A stretch of 64,000 nucleotides of DNA from Nocardiopsis ganjiahuensis DSM 45031 (GCF_000341085.1 NZ_ANBA01000008.1:186001-250000), one strand, 5' to 3'; counted from the first letter of the stretch, positions 24,517 through 35,162 are shown. The notes: generated from the sequence alone by a model not told the origin. Program-made: numbers and translations.

Positions 24517-24526
24517 CCCCAGCGGC

Positions 24527-24700
24527 ACGAAGCGGGACCGCGACCGGGCCGTGCTCTACCTGCTCGAACATCAGATCCTGCTGCCCGGCCTGAGCGTGCT
24601 CTCCCGGCTGGTGCGCCAGGCACGGCGAGAGGAGTCGGACCCGGGCGCGGGCAACAGCTCCTTCAGCACCCTGTTGACGGCCCTGATGGGCCGGTTATTC
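24527..24700 (+). pseudogene. Fragment resembling the N-terminal domain of a Tn3-family transposase
   Basis: The frame reads KRDRDRAVLYLLEHQILLPG followed by LSVLSRLVRQARREE. This LLPG-x-SxLxRLV pattern is characteristic of the DUF4158 domain at the start of Tn3-type TnpA proteins. There is no start, and the frame runs into the promoter of the next gene. With the neighbouring remnants and palindromic elements it marks a site of past transposition. Confidence 0.45.
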
Positions 24701-24701
24701 T
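24674..24701 (+). promoter_or_regulatory. Promoter for a leaderless VOC gene
   Basis: TTGACG at 24674-24679 and TATTCT at 24696-24701 are separated by 16 bp. The GTG start at 24708 lies 7 bases after the -10, where transcription would begin. The mRNA would therefore start at or next to the start codon, and no ribosome site is present. Confidence 0.55.
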
Positions 24702-24707
24702 GCGCTG

Positions 24708-25139
24708 GTGTCAACGATCAAGAAGTTCCAAGTGACCTTCGACTGCGCGGAACCTGCGCGCCTCGCCGCTTTTTGGTGCGAGGTGCTCGGGTACGTCGTA
24801 CCGACAGTCCCCGAAGGCTTCAGCACGTGGGAGGAGTACCACCACTCGCTGCCACCTGAGGATGAGATCTACTTCGCGTGCACCGATCCCTCCGGTGTGA
24901 GTCCACGCCTGCTCTTCCAGCGAGTCCCCGAAGGCAAGGTCGTCAAAAACCGCGTGCATCTCTGTGTGCGGGCCGGCGCCGGGCTCGTGGGTGACGAGCG
25001 CCTGGCCACACTCGAGGCCGAATGCGCACGGCTGATGGCTCTGGGTGCGAAGCACGTGCTGACGCAGCACGCCGATGGTGTCAACGAGTCGTGCATCACG
25101 ATGCAGGACATCGAGGGCAACGAGTTCTGTCTCTCCTGA
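24708..25139 (+). CDS. VOC-family (glyoxalase-like) protein
   Basis: A 143-aa protein with the paired beta-alpha-beta-beta-beta modules of the vicinal oxygen chelate fold. FQVTFDCAEPARLAAFWCEV, then LGY, is the usual first module, RVHLCVRAG starts the second, and MQDIEGNEFCLS closes it. DPEGNEF-type endings are usual, so the family call is secure. Substrate and metal use are not predictable. The GTG start fits a leaderless transcript from the promoter at 24674. The gene lies between the two palindromic elements. Confidence 0.85.
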   Translation: MSTIKKFQVTFDCAEPARLAAFWCEVLGYVVPTVPEGFSTWEEYHHSLPPEDEIYFACTDPSGVSPRLLFQRVPEGKVVKNRVHLCVRAGAGLVGDERLATLEAECARLMALGAKHVLTQHADGVNESCITMQDIEGNEFCLS

Positions 25140-25157
25140 ACCCCTTCAAGACGGAGG

Positions 25158-25218
25158 TTGAGGAACATCGGAACAGGATCCGGCACTTGGCGCGGGTTTT
25201 CGTTCCGATGTTCCTCAA
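25158..25218. repeat. 61-bp palindromic element, copy 2 (inverted)
   Basis: Begins TTGAGGAACATCGGAAC and ends GTTCCGATGTTCCTCAA, arms that pair perfectly over 17 bp. The centre GGCACTTGGCGC can extend the hairpin imperfectly. Apart from a few changes, mostly near the centre, it equals the reverse complement of the element at 24068-24127. It lies 19 bases after the VOC stop codon and might also act as a 3'-end structure. Confidence 0.8.
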
Positions 25219-25410
25219 CCCCCGAAACCCCGAGCCACCCGCAACAGAGGGTTGCGCGGGGACGGGTGTCCGATGCTCGTCCTCGCCGTCCTCGGAGGGC
25301 TCGACGCCGACCAGCGGGGCGGCCACCAGCACCAGGTGTCCTGGCGGGGCGCCCTGCTCCACCCGAACCCTGTGCTTACGTCCGCTCACCCGGACCCTCG
25401 CCGCTCCTGC

Positions 25411-25821
25411 TCAGCCGATCAGCGACAGCTTCCCGGTCAGCTTGTTGACGTCCTTCTTGGGCCCGAACACCGCCACTCCCACGTACTCCATCTCCGCCGG
25501 TTCGGTCACCGCGAGCCGGTCCAGGTAGTCCACGTAGGTACGCGAGCGGCGGGCCACCTCGTTGAAGCCGACCACGGTCAGGTCGCGCTCGTCCGCCAGC
25601 TCCTTGATGCGGCGCAGTTCCTCACCGCTGGCGGCCAGGGTCGGCACCGGATGGGGATTGATCCCGGCGTGCACGTTGCCGCCGGCGTCCTTGCCGTCGG
25701 CCCCCAGCGAGTTCTCCAGCCGCGCACCCAGCGCCAGACCGAGCACCGCGCCGGCGTTGGCCGCCACCGCGAGCTCCAGGTCCGAGCGCAGGACGACAAC
25801 CAGCTTCGTGGACATACTCAT
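25411..25821 (-). CDS. DUF2000-family protein
   Basis: A 136-aa protein starting MSMSTKLVVVLRSDLELAVA. It continues with NVHAGINPHPVPTLAASGEE and ends with a beta-rich segment (YVGVAVFGPKKDVNKLTGKL), which together match DUF2000, a small alpha/beta family of unknown function. ATG at 25821 has GAGAAG upstream. It is divergent from an Lrp/AsnC regulator 118 bases away, which probably controls it. A fragment of a second copy lies at 22722-22795. Confidence 0.85.
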   Translation of the reverse strand: MSMSTKLVVVLRSDLELAVAANAGAVLGLALGARLENSLGADGKDAGGNVHAGINPHPVPTLAASGEELRRIKELADERDLTVVGFNEVARRSRTYVDYLDRLAVTEPAEMEYVGVAVFGPKKDVNKLTGKLSLIG

Positions 25822-25939
25822 GGACTTCTCCCCGTTCGCCTGTTCATCTGACGTGTGGAACACCCAGAAACTAACCAGAGAAACAACGGCACGGACAGGA
25901 GTCCGAACACTATTCGGCGTCCGGCCTAGACTGCCCGGT

Positions 25940-26392
25940 ATGGACGAACTTGATTCGGCGATCGTGCGTGAACTCCAGCAGGACGCACGGCAGACCAACC
26001 GGGCCCTGGCCCACAAGCTCGGGGTGGCGCCCTCCACCTGCCTGGAGCGGGTACGGCTGCTGCACCAGCGCGGGGTGATCCGCGGCTACCACGCCGACAT
26101 CGACCCGGGGGCGCTCAACCGCCGGGTGGAGGCGTTCGTGTCGGTGGAGCTGCGTCCGCCCAGCCGCCGGGCGATCGAGGGGTTCAAGGCGGCGATGTTC
26201 GCCCTGCCCGAGGTCCTGGCGGTCTACGTGGTGGCGGGGGAGCAGGACTTCCTGGTGCACGTGTCCGTGCCCGACCTGGACGCCCTGCACAGCTTCCTCA
26301 TCGACCGCCTCACCGAACGCCGTGAGGTGGCCTCCTTCCGCAGCCAGATCATCTACGACAGCGCCCGCAAACACGTCTCCGATCCCCTCTGA
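25940..26392 (+). CDS. Lrp/AsnC-family transcriptional regulator
   Basis: A 150-aa protein. The N-terminal winged helix-turn-helix (residues 1-60) starts MDELDSAIVRELQQDARQTN with recognition helix GVAPSTCLERVRLLHQRGVI. The C-terminal RAM/effector domain (65-145) contains VEAFVSVELRP and VYVVAGEQDFLVHVSVPDLD. This is normal length for the family. TAGACT at 25927-25932 lies 8 bases before ATG, suggesting a leaderless mRNA. The divergent DUF2000 gene is the likely target, as is usual for Lrp neighbours. Confidence 0.93.
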   Translation: MDELDSAIVRELQQDARQTNRALAHKLGVAPSTCLERVRLLHQRGVIRGYHADIDPGALNRRVEAFVSVELRPPSRRAIEGFKAAMFALPEVLAVYVVAGEQDFLVHVSVPDLDALHSFLIDRLTERREVASFRSQIIYDSARKHVSDPL

Positions 26393-26518
26393 GAGCGGGG
26401 GAGGCGCCCCTGACGTGCGATTCCGGGAAACCTCCCCCGGTCCCGAGGGAACCCCGAATGTGGCCGAAACGTCCGATCATGGACACCAGCACGCAGAAGC
26501 AGTCGGGGGAGACGTCGT

Positions 26519-26677
26519 ATGGGCAAGAAGAACAGCCAGGGCACCGGGCTCGCGCTCGGACTGGCCTTCGGTGTCGTCTTCGGGATGCTGTTCGACAACC
26601 TGGGCCTGGGCATCGCGCTCGGCCTCGTCTTCGGGCTGGCCTTCGGCGCCCACCAGTCCAAGAAGAGCGAGGGCTGA
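26519..26677 (+). CDS. Small glycine-rich membrane protein
   Basis: A 52-aa protein, MGKKNSQGTGLALGLAFGVV followed by FGMLFDNLGLGIALGLVFGL. It carries two hydrophobic helices with GxxxG-like glycine spacing between a basic N-terminus and a lysine-rich C-terminus. The ribosome site is GGGGGAG and the start is ATG. Such small glycine-zipper proteins usually oligomerise in the membrane. No partner is evident; it follows the Lrp gene by 127 bases. Confidence 0.7.
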   Translation: MGKKNSQGTGLALGLAFGVVFGMLFDNLGLGIALGLVFGLAFGAHQSKKSEG

Positions 26678-26723
26678 GCGCCGGAGCACACGGCCGCCGA
26701 AGAACCCCGGGCACCTTGAGCCC

Positions 26724-26843
26724 TCACCGCCCGGTCAGGTCCTCCTCGACCGGGAAGCGATCGCCACCCGGTTCGAAGCGCAGGGAGCGGTTGAGCTTCA
26801 GCATCGCCGCGTTGTTCCGGTCCACGGCCGCCGCCACCGCCCT
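26724..26843 (-). pseudogene. C-terminal fragment of a GNAT acetyltransferase
   Basis: The minus strand reads AVDRNNAAMLKLNRSLRFEP and ends VEEDLTGR. This aligns with INRENRAMLAVNRSLLYKSV and VEESLTGH at the C-terminus of the complete acetyltransferase at 27917. The remaining protein is absent. It lies on the far side of the phosphotransferase gene in the same orientation as the intact copy. Confidence 0.65.
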
Positions 26844-26904
26844 GGACGGGCTCACCGGGGCCGACGCGCCACCAGCTCCTGCACCCTCGTCTGCGAGGAG
26901 ACCG

Positions 26905-27882
26905 TTACCTGAGCAGCGGCGCGAGATAACCGCCCTCGGCGTCGAGCAGCTCCGTGAGCAGGCGGCACGGCCGCCAGTCCTCGACACGTTCCTCGGCGCT
27001 GTCGAGGGCGAGCCAGATGTCGAGGTCGCGAAGCTGGTCGAGAACCGCTGCGCCGTGGATGAGCGCGCGACCATGAACCGGATCCATATGACGCGCGGCG
27101 ATCTCCACCGCGGCAACACCCGCCTCCGCATCAACGCGTTGGCCTTCCTCTGATACGCGAGCCTCGCACACCAGCCGGCACAGGTCGATCTCGACCGGAC
27201 CGAGCACGGCGAACTCGAAGTCCAGCAAGGCGACGACCTCGCCGTCCCACAGGGCGTTCATCAGGGCGAGGTCGCCGTGGTTGACGGTCTGCTCGACCAG
27301 GGGTGCGGCCCGGAAGTAGCCCTCGAGGACTTCGTGGAGCCGCGACCGCTGGGCGCTGGACAGTCCCAGCGCAACCTCGGCGCGTCCAGCCGCCGCCCTG
27401 GCATCGCCGAGCGTTGCCGGTACAAAACCCCCGTGCGATGCGACATGCGTCCTGAGAGACGAACTCGCGTCGTGCACGATCTGGGCCCGGGCCCACAGCT
27501 GACGGACCGCCTGTCGTTGCTCCGCAGGTGTCAGCATCGGCCATGCCTCGTGCAGGTTCTGGCCGCGGACCTCCGCGGTCACGATCCAGCCGTGGCCCTC
27601 GGTGGTGCCCTCCCCGAGGATGTCCGGGTGCCCGACCTCCCGCGGCAGAGCACGCACGAGCGCGGCCTCACGAGCCATGTCGACGGGTGTGTGCGCAATC
27701 CGCACGGCGATGCCGTCACCGACCCACGTCGCGTTCGAGTACCCGTTCGCTCGTCGCATCCGCGTGAGCTCGCCACGGTAGCGGGCTGCCACCTCGGCGG
27801 CCCAGCCCCGGACCAGGGCTGCGTGGGACGGATCGCGATGCTGGTCGAGTGGATGGGTATCCGCGCTGGGCTCTGGCACCAT
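26905..27882 (-). CDS. Aminoglycoside-phosphotransferase-like kinase (APH family)
   Basis: A 325-aa protein of the APH/choline kinase fold. The small lobe contains NGYSNATWVGDGIAVRIAHT. The catalytic loop is VNHGDLALMNALWDGEVVAL, with the expected His-Gly-Asp and Asn. LLDFEFAVLGPVEIDLCRLV carries the metal-binding Asp in place of DFG. The substrate may be an antibiotic, choline-like compound or other alcohol, since the family is broad. The start at 27882 is the most natural, although several upstream codons have no ribosome site. It sits between an acetyltransferase fragment and the intact acetyltransferase gene. Confidence 0.85.
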   Translation of the reverse strand: MVPEPSADTHPLDQHRDPSHAALVRGWAAEVAARYRGELTRMRRANGYSNATWVGDGIAVRIAHTPVDMAREAALVRALPREVGHPDILGEGTTEGHGWIVTAEVRGQNLHEAWPMLTPAEQRQAVRQLWARAQIVHDASSSLRTHVASHGGFVPATLGDARAAAGRAEVALGLSSAQRSRLHEVLEGYFRAAPLVEQTVNHGDLALMNALWDGEVVALLDFEFAVLGPVEIDLCRLVCEARVSEEGQRVDAEAGVAAVEIAARHMDPVHGRALIHGAAVLDQLRDLDIWLALDSAEERVEDWRPCRLLTELLDAEGGYLAPLLR

Positions 27883-27916
27883 GCGAGCATCTTCCCATGA
27901 CCGTTCAGGTGCTGAT

Positions 27917-28906
27917 TCAGTGCCCGGTCAGGCTCTCCTCCACCAGCAGCCGCTCGCTGACGCTCTTGTACAACAGGGACCGGTTGACCGCCAGCATCGC
28001 CCGGTTCTCCCGGTTGATCGTCACGGCCATCGCCTCCACGTGCGGGAACAGGTCGTGCACCCGCAGCGCCTGGGTGGCCTTGACCCGGCTGGCCAACCCC
28101 TTGCGCCGGTGGGCGGGCAGCACCGCGGTGTCGTGCTGGTCGGCGACCGGGCCGCCGGTCACCGTGCTCACCGTCGCCGCGACCACCTGGTCGGAGAGGC
28201 AGTCCAGGGCCGCGCCCACCACCAACTGGGACCCGTCCTCGGTGACCTTGCGCTCCCACTCCCGTACCTGGGCCACGCCCCAGGCGCGCGCCTCCATCTG
28301 CAGGGCCGCCCCGGGGGCGTCCAGCAGGTGCGCCATCACCCGGCCGAAGGAGGCGGCCAGCTCCTCGGGCACGGCTCCCTGCCAGTGCGTGAGCCGGTAC
28401 CCGCGGGCCGGGGTGGCGGCCAGGCTCCAGCAGCGCCGCAGCGTCGGCTCGTCCAGGTACTGCTTCTGCAGCTCCAACCGCAGCAGGGTGCGCAGGTAAG
28501 GACTGGCCCGAGCGAAGGGCTCACCCGGTGTCCCGGCCAGGACGGTGCTCTGGAGGCGGTCCATACCCCGGGCTCGGGCCTCCTCCACAACGGCCTCCCG
28601 CAGCTGCGCGCCGATGCCCTTGCGCCGGGCCGGATCGGTCACGAACAGCCGCAGGAACCCGATCCGCGCGTCGTGGTGCTGGCGGCGCAGCTCGGCCACC
28701 CCCTGGACGGGGGTCCGGGGTGCGACGCGGGCCGCCCAGCGCCAGGCCTCGCCCGCGCGCCCGGCGCGCAGGCGCTCGGCCAGTTCCTCGGTCAGGGGTG
28801 CGCCGCCCGAGAGCTCACTCTGCCCCTTGGTGTACACCACGGTCCAGGCGGCCAGGTCGGAGAGTGTGGCCGTGGTGGGGTCGAAGGCTTCAACGAGAGG
28901 GCTCAC
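27917..28906 (-). CDS. Two-domain GNAT acetyltransferase
   Basis: A 329-aa protein with tandem GNAT modules. The first, at about residues 55-130, has IGFLRLFVTDPARRKGIGAQ, a good acetyl-CoA loop. The second, at about 180-325, has DTAVLPAHRRKGLASRVKAT and INRENRAMLAVNRSLLYK. This matches the tandem-GNAT group seen in mycothiol-synthase-like and Eis-unrelated proteins. I chose GTG at 28906, which starts MSPLVEAFDPTT and drops 27 unlikely residues. A fragment of its C-terminus is duplicated at 26724-26843. Confidence 0.83.
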   Translation of the reverse strand: MSPLVEAFDPTTATLSDLAAWTVVYTKGQSELSGGAPLTEELAERLRAGRAGEAWRWAARVAPRTPVQGVAELRRQHHDARIGFLRLFVTDPARRKGIGAQLREAVVEEARARGMDRLQSTVLAGTPGEPFARASPYLRTLLRLELQKQYLDEPTLRRCWSLAATPARGYRLTHWQGAVPEELAASFGRVMAHLLDAPGAALQMEARAWGVAQVREWERKVTEDGSQLVVGAALDCLSDQVVAATVSTVTGGPVADQHDTAVLPAHRRKGLASRVKATQALRVHDLFPHVEAMAVTINRENRAMLAVNRSLLYKSVSERLLVEESLTGH

Positions 28907-29244
28907 CCTGCCACCGTGCCACACCGGGGTCGTCCTGTCCCGCTCCCGCGACGCCCTCCTGGGCGACGAACCGATCTTGTCGTCCACGCCGACCGGACCG
29001 CTTTCCCCGCCCCCGGACCCCCGGTCGTCGGGGTGGCGGCGAGCGCCGGTGCTGTGACTTCGGCCACCAGGCCGCGCGCGTCACCGCCCGATGGAAACGC
29101 CCGGCCTGGCACAGCGGCACGCGTCCCCTGCGCGGGAAACCCCCGTCACCACCGCGAAGCCTTACGGGGGAGGGGTTCACGGCTCCGCCCCGGCTAGGGT
29201 GGACCTTCGTCTCACCGTGCCCGCGACGCCCGGGTGAGGCAGGT

Positions 29245-29260
29245 GTTTCCCGTGTGTTAC
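29245..29260 (-). promoter_or_regulatory. GlnR-type box upstream of narK
   Basis: On the minus strand the site reads GTAAC, six bases, GAAAC, an exact match to the gTnAC-n6-GaAAC half-site pair of GlnR in actinomycetes. TACCTT at 29292-29297 looks like a -10 with a leaderless ATG at 29303. The box is then centred about 50 bases upstream of transcription start, a suitable place for an OmpR-type activator. Confidence 0.65.
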
Positions 29261-29302
29261 GGCCCGACACATTCAGGCAACGCCCCCTCCCTACCTTCGG
29301 TT

Positions 29303-30759
29303 ATGTCAGCAGCCGTCAAGCAGGAAGGCCTGGTCGTGACCCCCGAGACCGGAACACGAGCGCCACGCACCGGACCGAGCTGGATCTCCCGTTGGGACCC
29401 CGAGGACCAGGAGTTCTGGAACAGCACCGGCCGCCCCGTCGCCCGCCGCAACCTGTGGGCCTCCATCCTCTCCGAGCACATCGGCTTCTCGGTGTGGTCC
29501 ATCTGGTCCGTGCTGGTGCTGTTCATGATCCCCGAGCACGGTTTCTCCACCACCCCCGAACAGAAGTTCCTGCTGTTGTCGGTGGTCACCCTGGTCGGTG
29601 CCGTCCTGCGGGTGCCCTACACCCTGGCGGTGCCGATCTTCGGCGGCCGCAACTGGACGCTGGTGTCCACCTTCCTGCTCGTCGTCCCCACCGCGGCCGC
29701 ATTCTTCCTGATCCAGAACCCGGACACCCCCTTCTGGCTGATGCTGCTGCTGGCCGCCACCGCCGGTGTGGGCGGCGGCAACTTCTCCTCCTCGATGGCC
29801 AACATCAACTCCTACTTCCCCGAACGGGAGAAGGGGTGGGCCCTGGGACTGAACGCGGGCGGCGGCAACATCGGCGTGGCCACCGTCCAACTGGTGGGCC
29901 TGGCCGTGATCGCCCTGTTCACGACCTCGGCCGGGTACCTGGTCCCGCTGTTCTACGCGCCGCTGATCCTGCTGGCCGCCTGGTGGGCGCTGCGCTCGAT
30001 GAACAACCTGGTCAACGTGCGCAGCGACATCCCCGCACAGCTGTCGGCCACCAGGGACCGCCACTTCTGGATCATGTCGGTGCTCTACATCGGGACCTTC
30101 GGCTCCTTCATCGGCACCGGTTTCGCCTTCGGCCTGCTCCTGCAGTCCCAGTTCGGCCTGGAGCCCGTCCAGTCCGCCGCGATCGCCGTACTGGGCCCGG
30201 TCATCGGCTCCCTGATCCGCCCGGTCGGCGGCAGAACGGCCGACGCCCTGGGCGGGGCGCGCGTGACCCTGTGGGTGTTCCTGGCGATGGCCGTGTGCGC
30301 CGCGGCCCTGGTCCTGGCCGTGCAGGCGGACCACCTGGTGCTGTTCGTGGGCGCCTTCGCGGTGATGTTCTTCCTCACCGGCCTGGGCAACGGCTCCACC
30401 TACAAGATGATCCCCTCCATCTACGCGGCCCGGGCCGAGAACGCCATCGCCGCCGGAGAGCCCCGTGAGGAGGCGCTGGCCCGCACCAAGCGCACCGCCT
30501 CCTCGATGCTCGGGCTGATCGGCGCGGTCGGTGCGCTGGGCGGGGTGGCCATCAACGTCACCTTCCGCGAAGCCTTCGCCGCCACCGGCTCCACGGCGCC
30601 CGCCTTCGCCGCTTTCGGGATGTTCTACCTTGGCTGCGCGGCCATCACCTACCTGGTGTACCTGCGCCGCCCGGCCGGCACCCGTCCGACCCCCGCCGCA
30701 CCGGCCCCGGCCGCACAAACCCCGGACCCCTCCACACCCGCACAGGGAACGGCCCACCG

Positions 30760-30763
<4 letters not shown>
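29303..30763 (+). CDS. narK: Nitrate/nitrite transporter, NarK-type MFS
   Basis: A 486-aa major facilitator protein with about 12 membrane helices. The nitrate signature segments are visible: GVGGGNFSSSMANINSYFPE (first NS motif) and TGLGNGSTYKMIPSIYAAR (second NS motif), with WALGLNAGGGNIGVATVQL between them. These place it in the nitrate/nitrite porter family. ATG at 29303 probably belongs to a leaderless transcript. Its stop overlaps the start of the nitrate reductase gene by four bases (ATGA), so import and reduction are coupled. The GlnR box at 29245 suggests induction by nitrogen limitation. Confidence 0.96.
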
Positions 30764-32937
<2,174 letters not shown>

Positions 32938-33014
32938 ACGCGCGCGGGCCGCGCCCGCACAGCACCACCCGGCCGACGCCGTCCGGACAGACACCACCCA
33001 CCAGGAGGCAGTAG

Positions 33015-34520
33015 TTGAGCACCGTGCAGCGTGTGTCCGAGCAGGGCCCGTCGGGGCCGAACGCGCCCGGGCGGCGTCCGTCCGCGCGCCGGATCGTGGT
33101 CGTGGGCAACGGCATGGTCGGCGCCCGTTTCGTCGAGGAGGTCGCCCGCCTGGATCCCGAGGGTGAGCGCGTCCACGTCACCGTGGTGGGCGCCGAACAC
33201 CAGCCCGCCTACAACAGGGTGCTGCTCTCGGGCGTGGTCGCGGGCGACTACACCCCCGATCAGATCCGCCTTCCGGTGCCCCAGACCCCCGGGGTGAGCG
33301 TGCGGCTGGGGGTGGGCGCCACCGCCCTGGACACCGCCGAACGCCGCGTGGACCTGGACGACGGAACCCACCTGGTCTACGACGAGCTGGTCCTGGCCAC
33401 CGGTGCCCGCGCCGCCTTCCCGCCCATCACCGGGGTCAGCGCCCCCGACGGTGAGCCGGGGGAGGGGGTGACCGCGCTGCGCGACCTCGCCGACTGCGAA
33501 CGCCTGCTCGCCCTGGCCCGGCCCGGCGCCCCCGTGGTGGTCCTGGGCGGCGGGGTCCTGGGGCTGGAGGCCGCCCGCGGGCTGGCCGGGCGCGGGGCCC
33601 GGGTCAGCGTGGTGGAGTCCTCGCCCTGGATCATGCGCCGCCAGATCGACCAGAGCGCCGCCCGGGTACTGGCCGACTGCTACGAGGACCTGGGGGTGAG
33701 CGTGCACTCCTGGCGGGTGGCCTCCCGGTGGATCCCCGGCACCGGCCTGGTGCTGGACGACGGCCGGGTGCTGCCCGGTGACGCGCTGGTGGTCACCGCC
33801 GGGGTGCGCGGCAACATCGAACTGGCCAAGGAGGCCGGGATCGAGGTCGAGCACGGGGTGCTCGTGGACGACTTCCTGGCCACCTCCGACGCCCGCGTGC
33901 ACGCCATCGGTGACTGCGCCCAGCACCCCGGGGGCGGGGCCGGGCTGGTCCAGCCCGGCTGGGAGCAGGCCTCGGTGCTGGCCAGCCGGCTCACCGGGGC
34001 GGCGCCCCAGGCCCGGTACGCGGGGGCGCGCCCGCTCACCCGGCTCAAGGCCCAGGGCATCGAACTCACCGCGTTCGGCCTGGTCCAGGAGGAGGAGCTG
34101 GGCCCGCAGGTGGAGACGGTCACGGTCAGCGACCCGCACGGGCGCCGCTACGCCAAGCTCGCGGTGAGCGAGGACCGGGTGGTGGGCGCGGTCCTGCTCG
34201 GGTTCCCGCAGGCGGCGGCGTCCCTGTCCCAGCTCTACGACACCGGCGCCCCGGTGCCCGCCGACCGGCTGGCGCTGGTCCAGGGCCTGCCCACCGCCGC
34301 AGCGCAGGAGGACGCCGCCGGTGCGGCCCCGGCTCTGGTGTGCCGGTGCAACGCGGTCAGCCGCGACGACATCGAGCAGGCCTGGCTGGACGGGGCGCGC
34401 ACACGCGAGAGCATCGCCGAGCGCACCCGTGCCACGACCGGTTGCGGTGGCTGTGTGCGCGACGTCAACGCCCTGCTGGCGGGGATGGGGGGCGGGCGCA
34501 GCACCGAACCGGTGGGCTGA
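33015..34520 (+). CDS. nasB: FAD-dependent electron-transfer subunit of nitrate reductase (NasB/NirB-N-like)
   Basis: A 501-aa protein. It contains two dinucleotide folds of the NirB N-terminal type (VVVGNGMVGARFVEEVARLD, then VVLGGGVLGLEAARGLAGRG), an NAD(P)H-FAD segment with AIGDCAQHPG, and a C-terminal BFD-like [2Fe-2S] domain (VCRCNAVSRDD, then TGCGGCVRDVNALL). It lacks the siroheme half of nitrite reductase. With the adjacent catalytic subunit it would pass electrons from NAD(P)H to molybdenum. The TTG start at 33015 has AGGAGG upstream, 77 bases after nasA. Confidence 0.92.
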   Translation: MSTVQRVSEQGPSGPNAPGRRPSARRIVVVGNGMVGARFVEEVARLDPEGERVHVTVVGAEHQPAYNRVLLSGVVAGDYTPDQIRLPVPQTPGVSVRLGVGATALDTAERRVDLDDGTHLVYDELVLATGARAAFPPITGVSAPDGEPGEGVTALRDLADCERLLALARPGAPVVVLGGGVLGLEAARGLAGRGARVSVVESSPWIMRRQIDQSAARVLADCYEDLGVSVHSWRVASRWIPGTGLVLDDGRVLPGDALVVTAGVRGNIELAKEAGIEVEHGVLVDDFLATSDARVHAIGDCAQHPGGGAGLVQPGWEQASVLASRLTGAAPQARYAGARPLTRLKAQGIELTAFGLVQEEELGPQVETVTVSDPHGRRYAKLAVSEDRVVGAVLLGFPQAAASLSQLYDTGAPVPADRLALVQGLPTAAAQEDAAGAAPALVCRCNAVSRDDIEQAWLDGARTRESIAERTRATTGCGGCVRDVNALLAGMGGGRSTEPVG

Positions 34521-34667
34521 GCGGGGTCACGGGTCCCCGTGTGGAGTGCTGCGGGGGAGCTGCCCTGAGCAGCGTTCCCGCAGCTATCCGGGACACGGGG
34601 CACCTCGGTGTCCGGGGCCGGCCACTGCCCTGGTGAACCGGGGTTTCGGTCGGCTCGCCAGACCTGT

Positions 34668-35162
34668 TCAGCCTGTGACCAGGGCCACGACCGAGCAGGC
34701 CAGTGCCGCCACCGAGGCCAGGGACCGCAGGTGGTTCCAGCGCACCCACACCGGCTCGAAGGCGGCGCGCGCCGCCGCCGGGTCCTTGATCCGCTCCGCC
34801 GCGCCGGCCCGCTCCAGGGCGTTGTTGCGGGGCACGTTCACGGTGAAGGTGACCACCACCGTCACCACGAGCAGCACCAGCGCGGCCCCGGCCCAGGCGG
34901 CCGAGACGTGCGCACCGGAGGCGAGGAACAGCGCCAGCGAACCCAGGGCCGCCACCGGGGCACCCACGAAGACCAGCGCGAACAGCGGATTCAGGATGGC
35001 CGTGTTGATCCCCTGCATGGCCTCGACCATCGCCTGGTCCCCGGCACGGGCCAGCCCGGGCATCACGGCCATCGAGAAGGCCAGGAACAGCCCCGCGAAG
35101 AGTCCGGTCAGCACGGCGGCCAACACCGGCACGACCCCGAACACCATCTCCGTCATGGGCAC
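34668..35162 (-). CDS. DUF1772 membrane protein
   Basis: A 164-aa integral membrane protein with four helices (MTEMVFGVVPVLAAVLTGLF, then LFALVFVGAPVAALGSLALF and others). The conserved NVPRNNALE motif precedes the last helix, as in DUF1772/anthrone-oxygenase-like proteins. The function is unknown for most members. GTG at 35162 is supported by GGAAGG six bases upstream, and ATG at 35156 is an alternative. It is convergent with the nitrate reductase operon and divergent from the LAL regulator. Confidence 0.85.
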   Translation of the reverse strand: MPMTEMVFGVVPVLAAVLTGLFAGLFLAFSMAVMPGLARAGDQAMVEAMQGINTAILNPLFALVFVGAPVAALGSLALFLASGAHVSAAWAGAALVLLVVTVVVTFTVNVPRNNALERAGAAERIKDPAAARAAFEPVWVRWNHLRSLASVAALACSVVALVTG

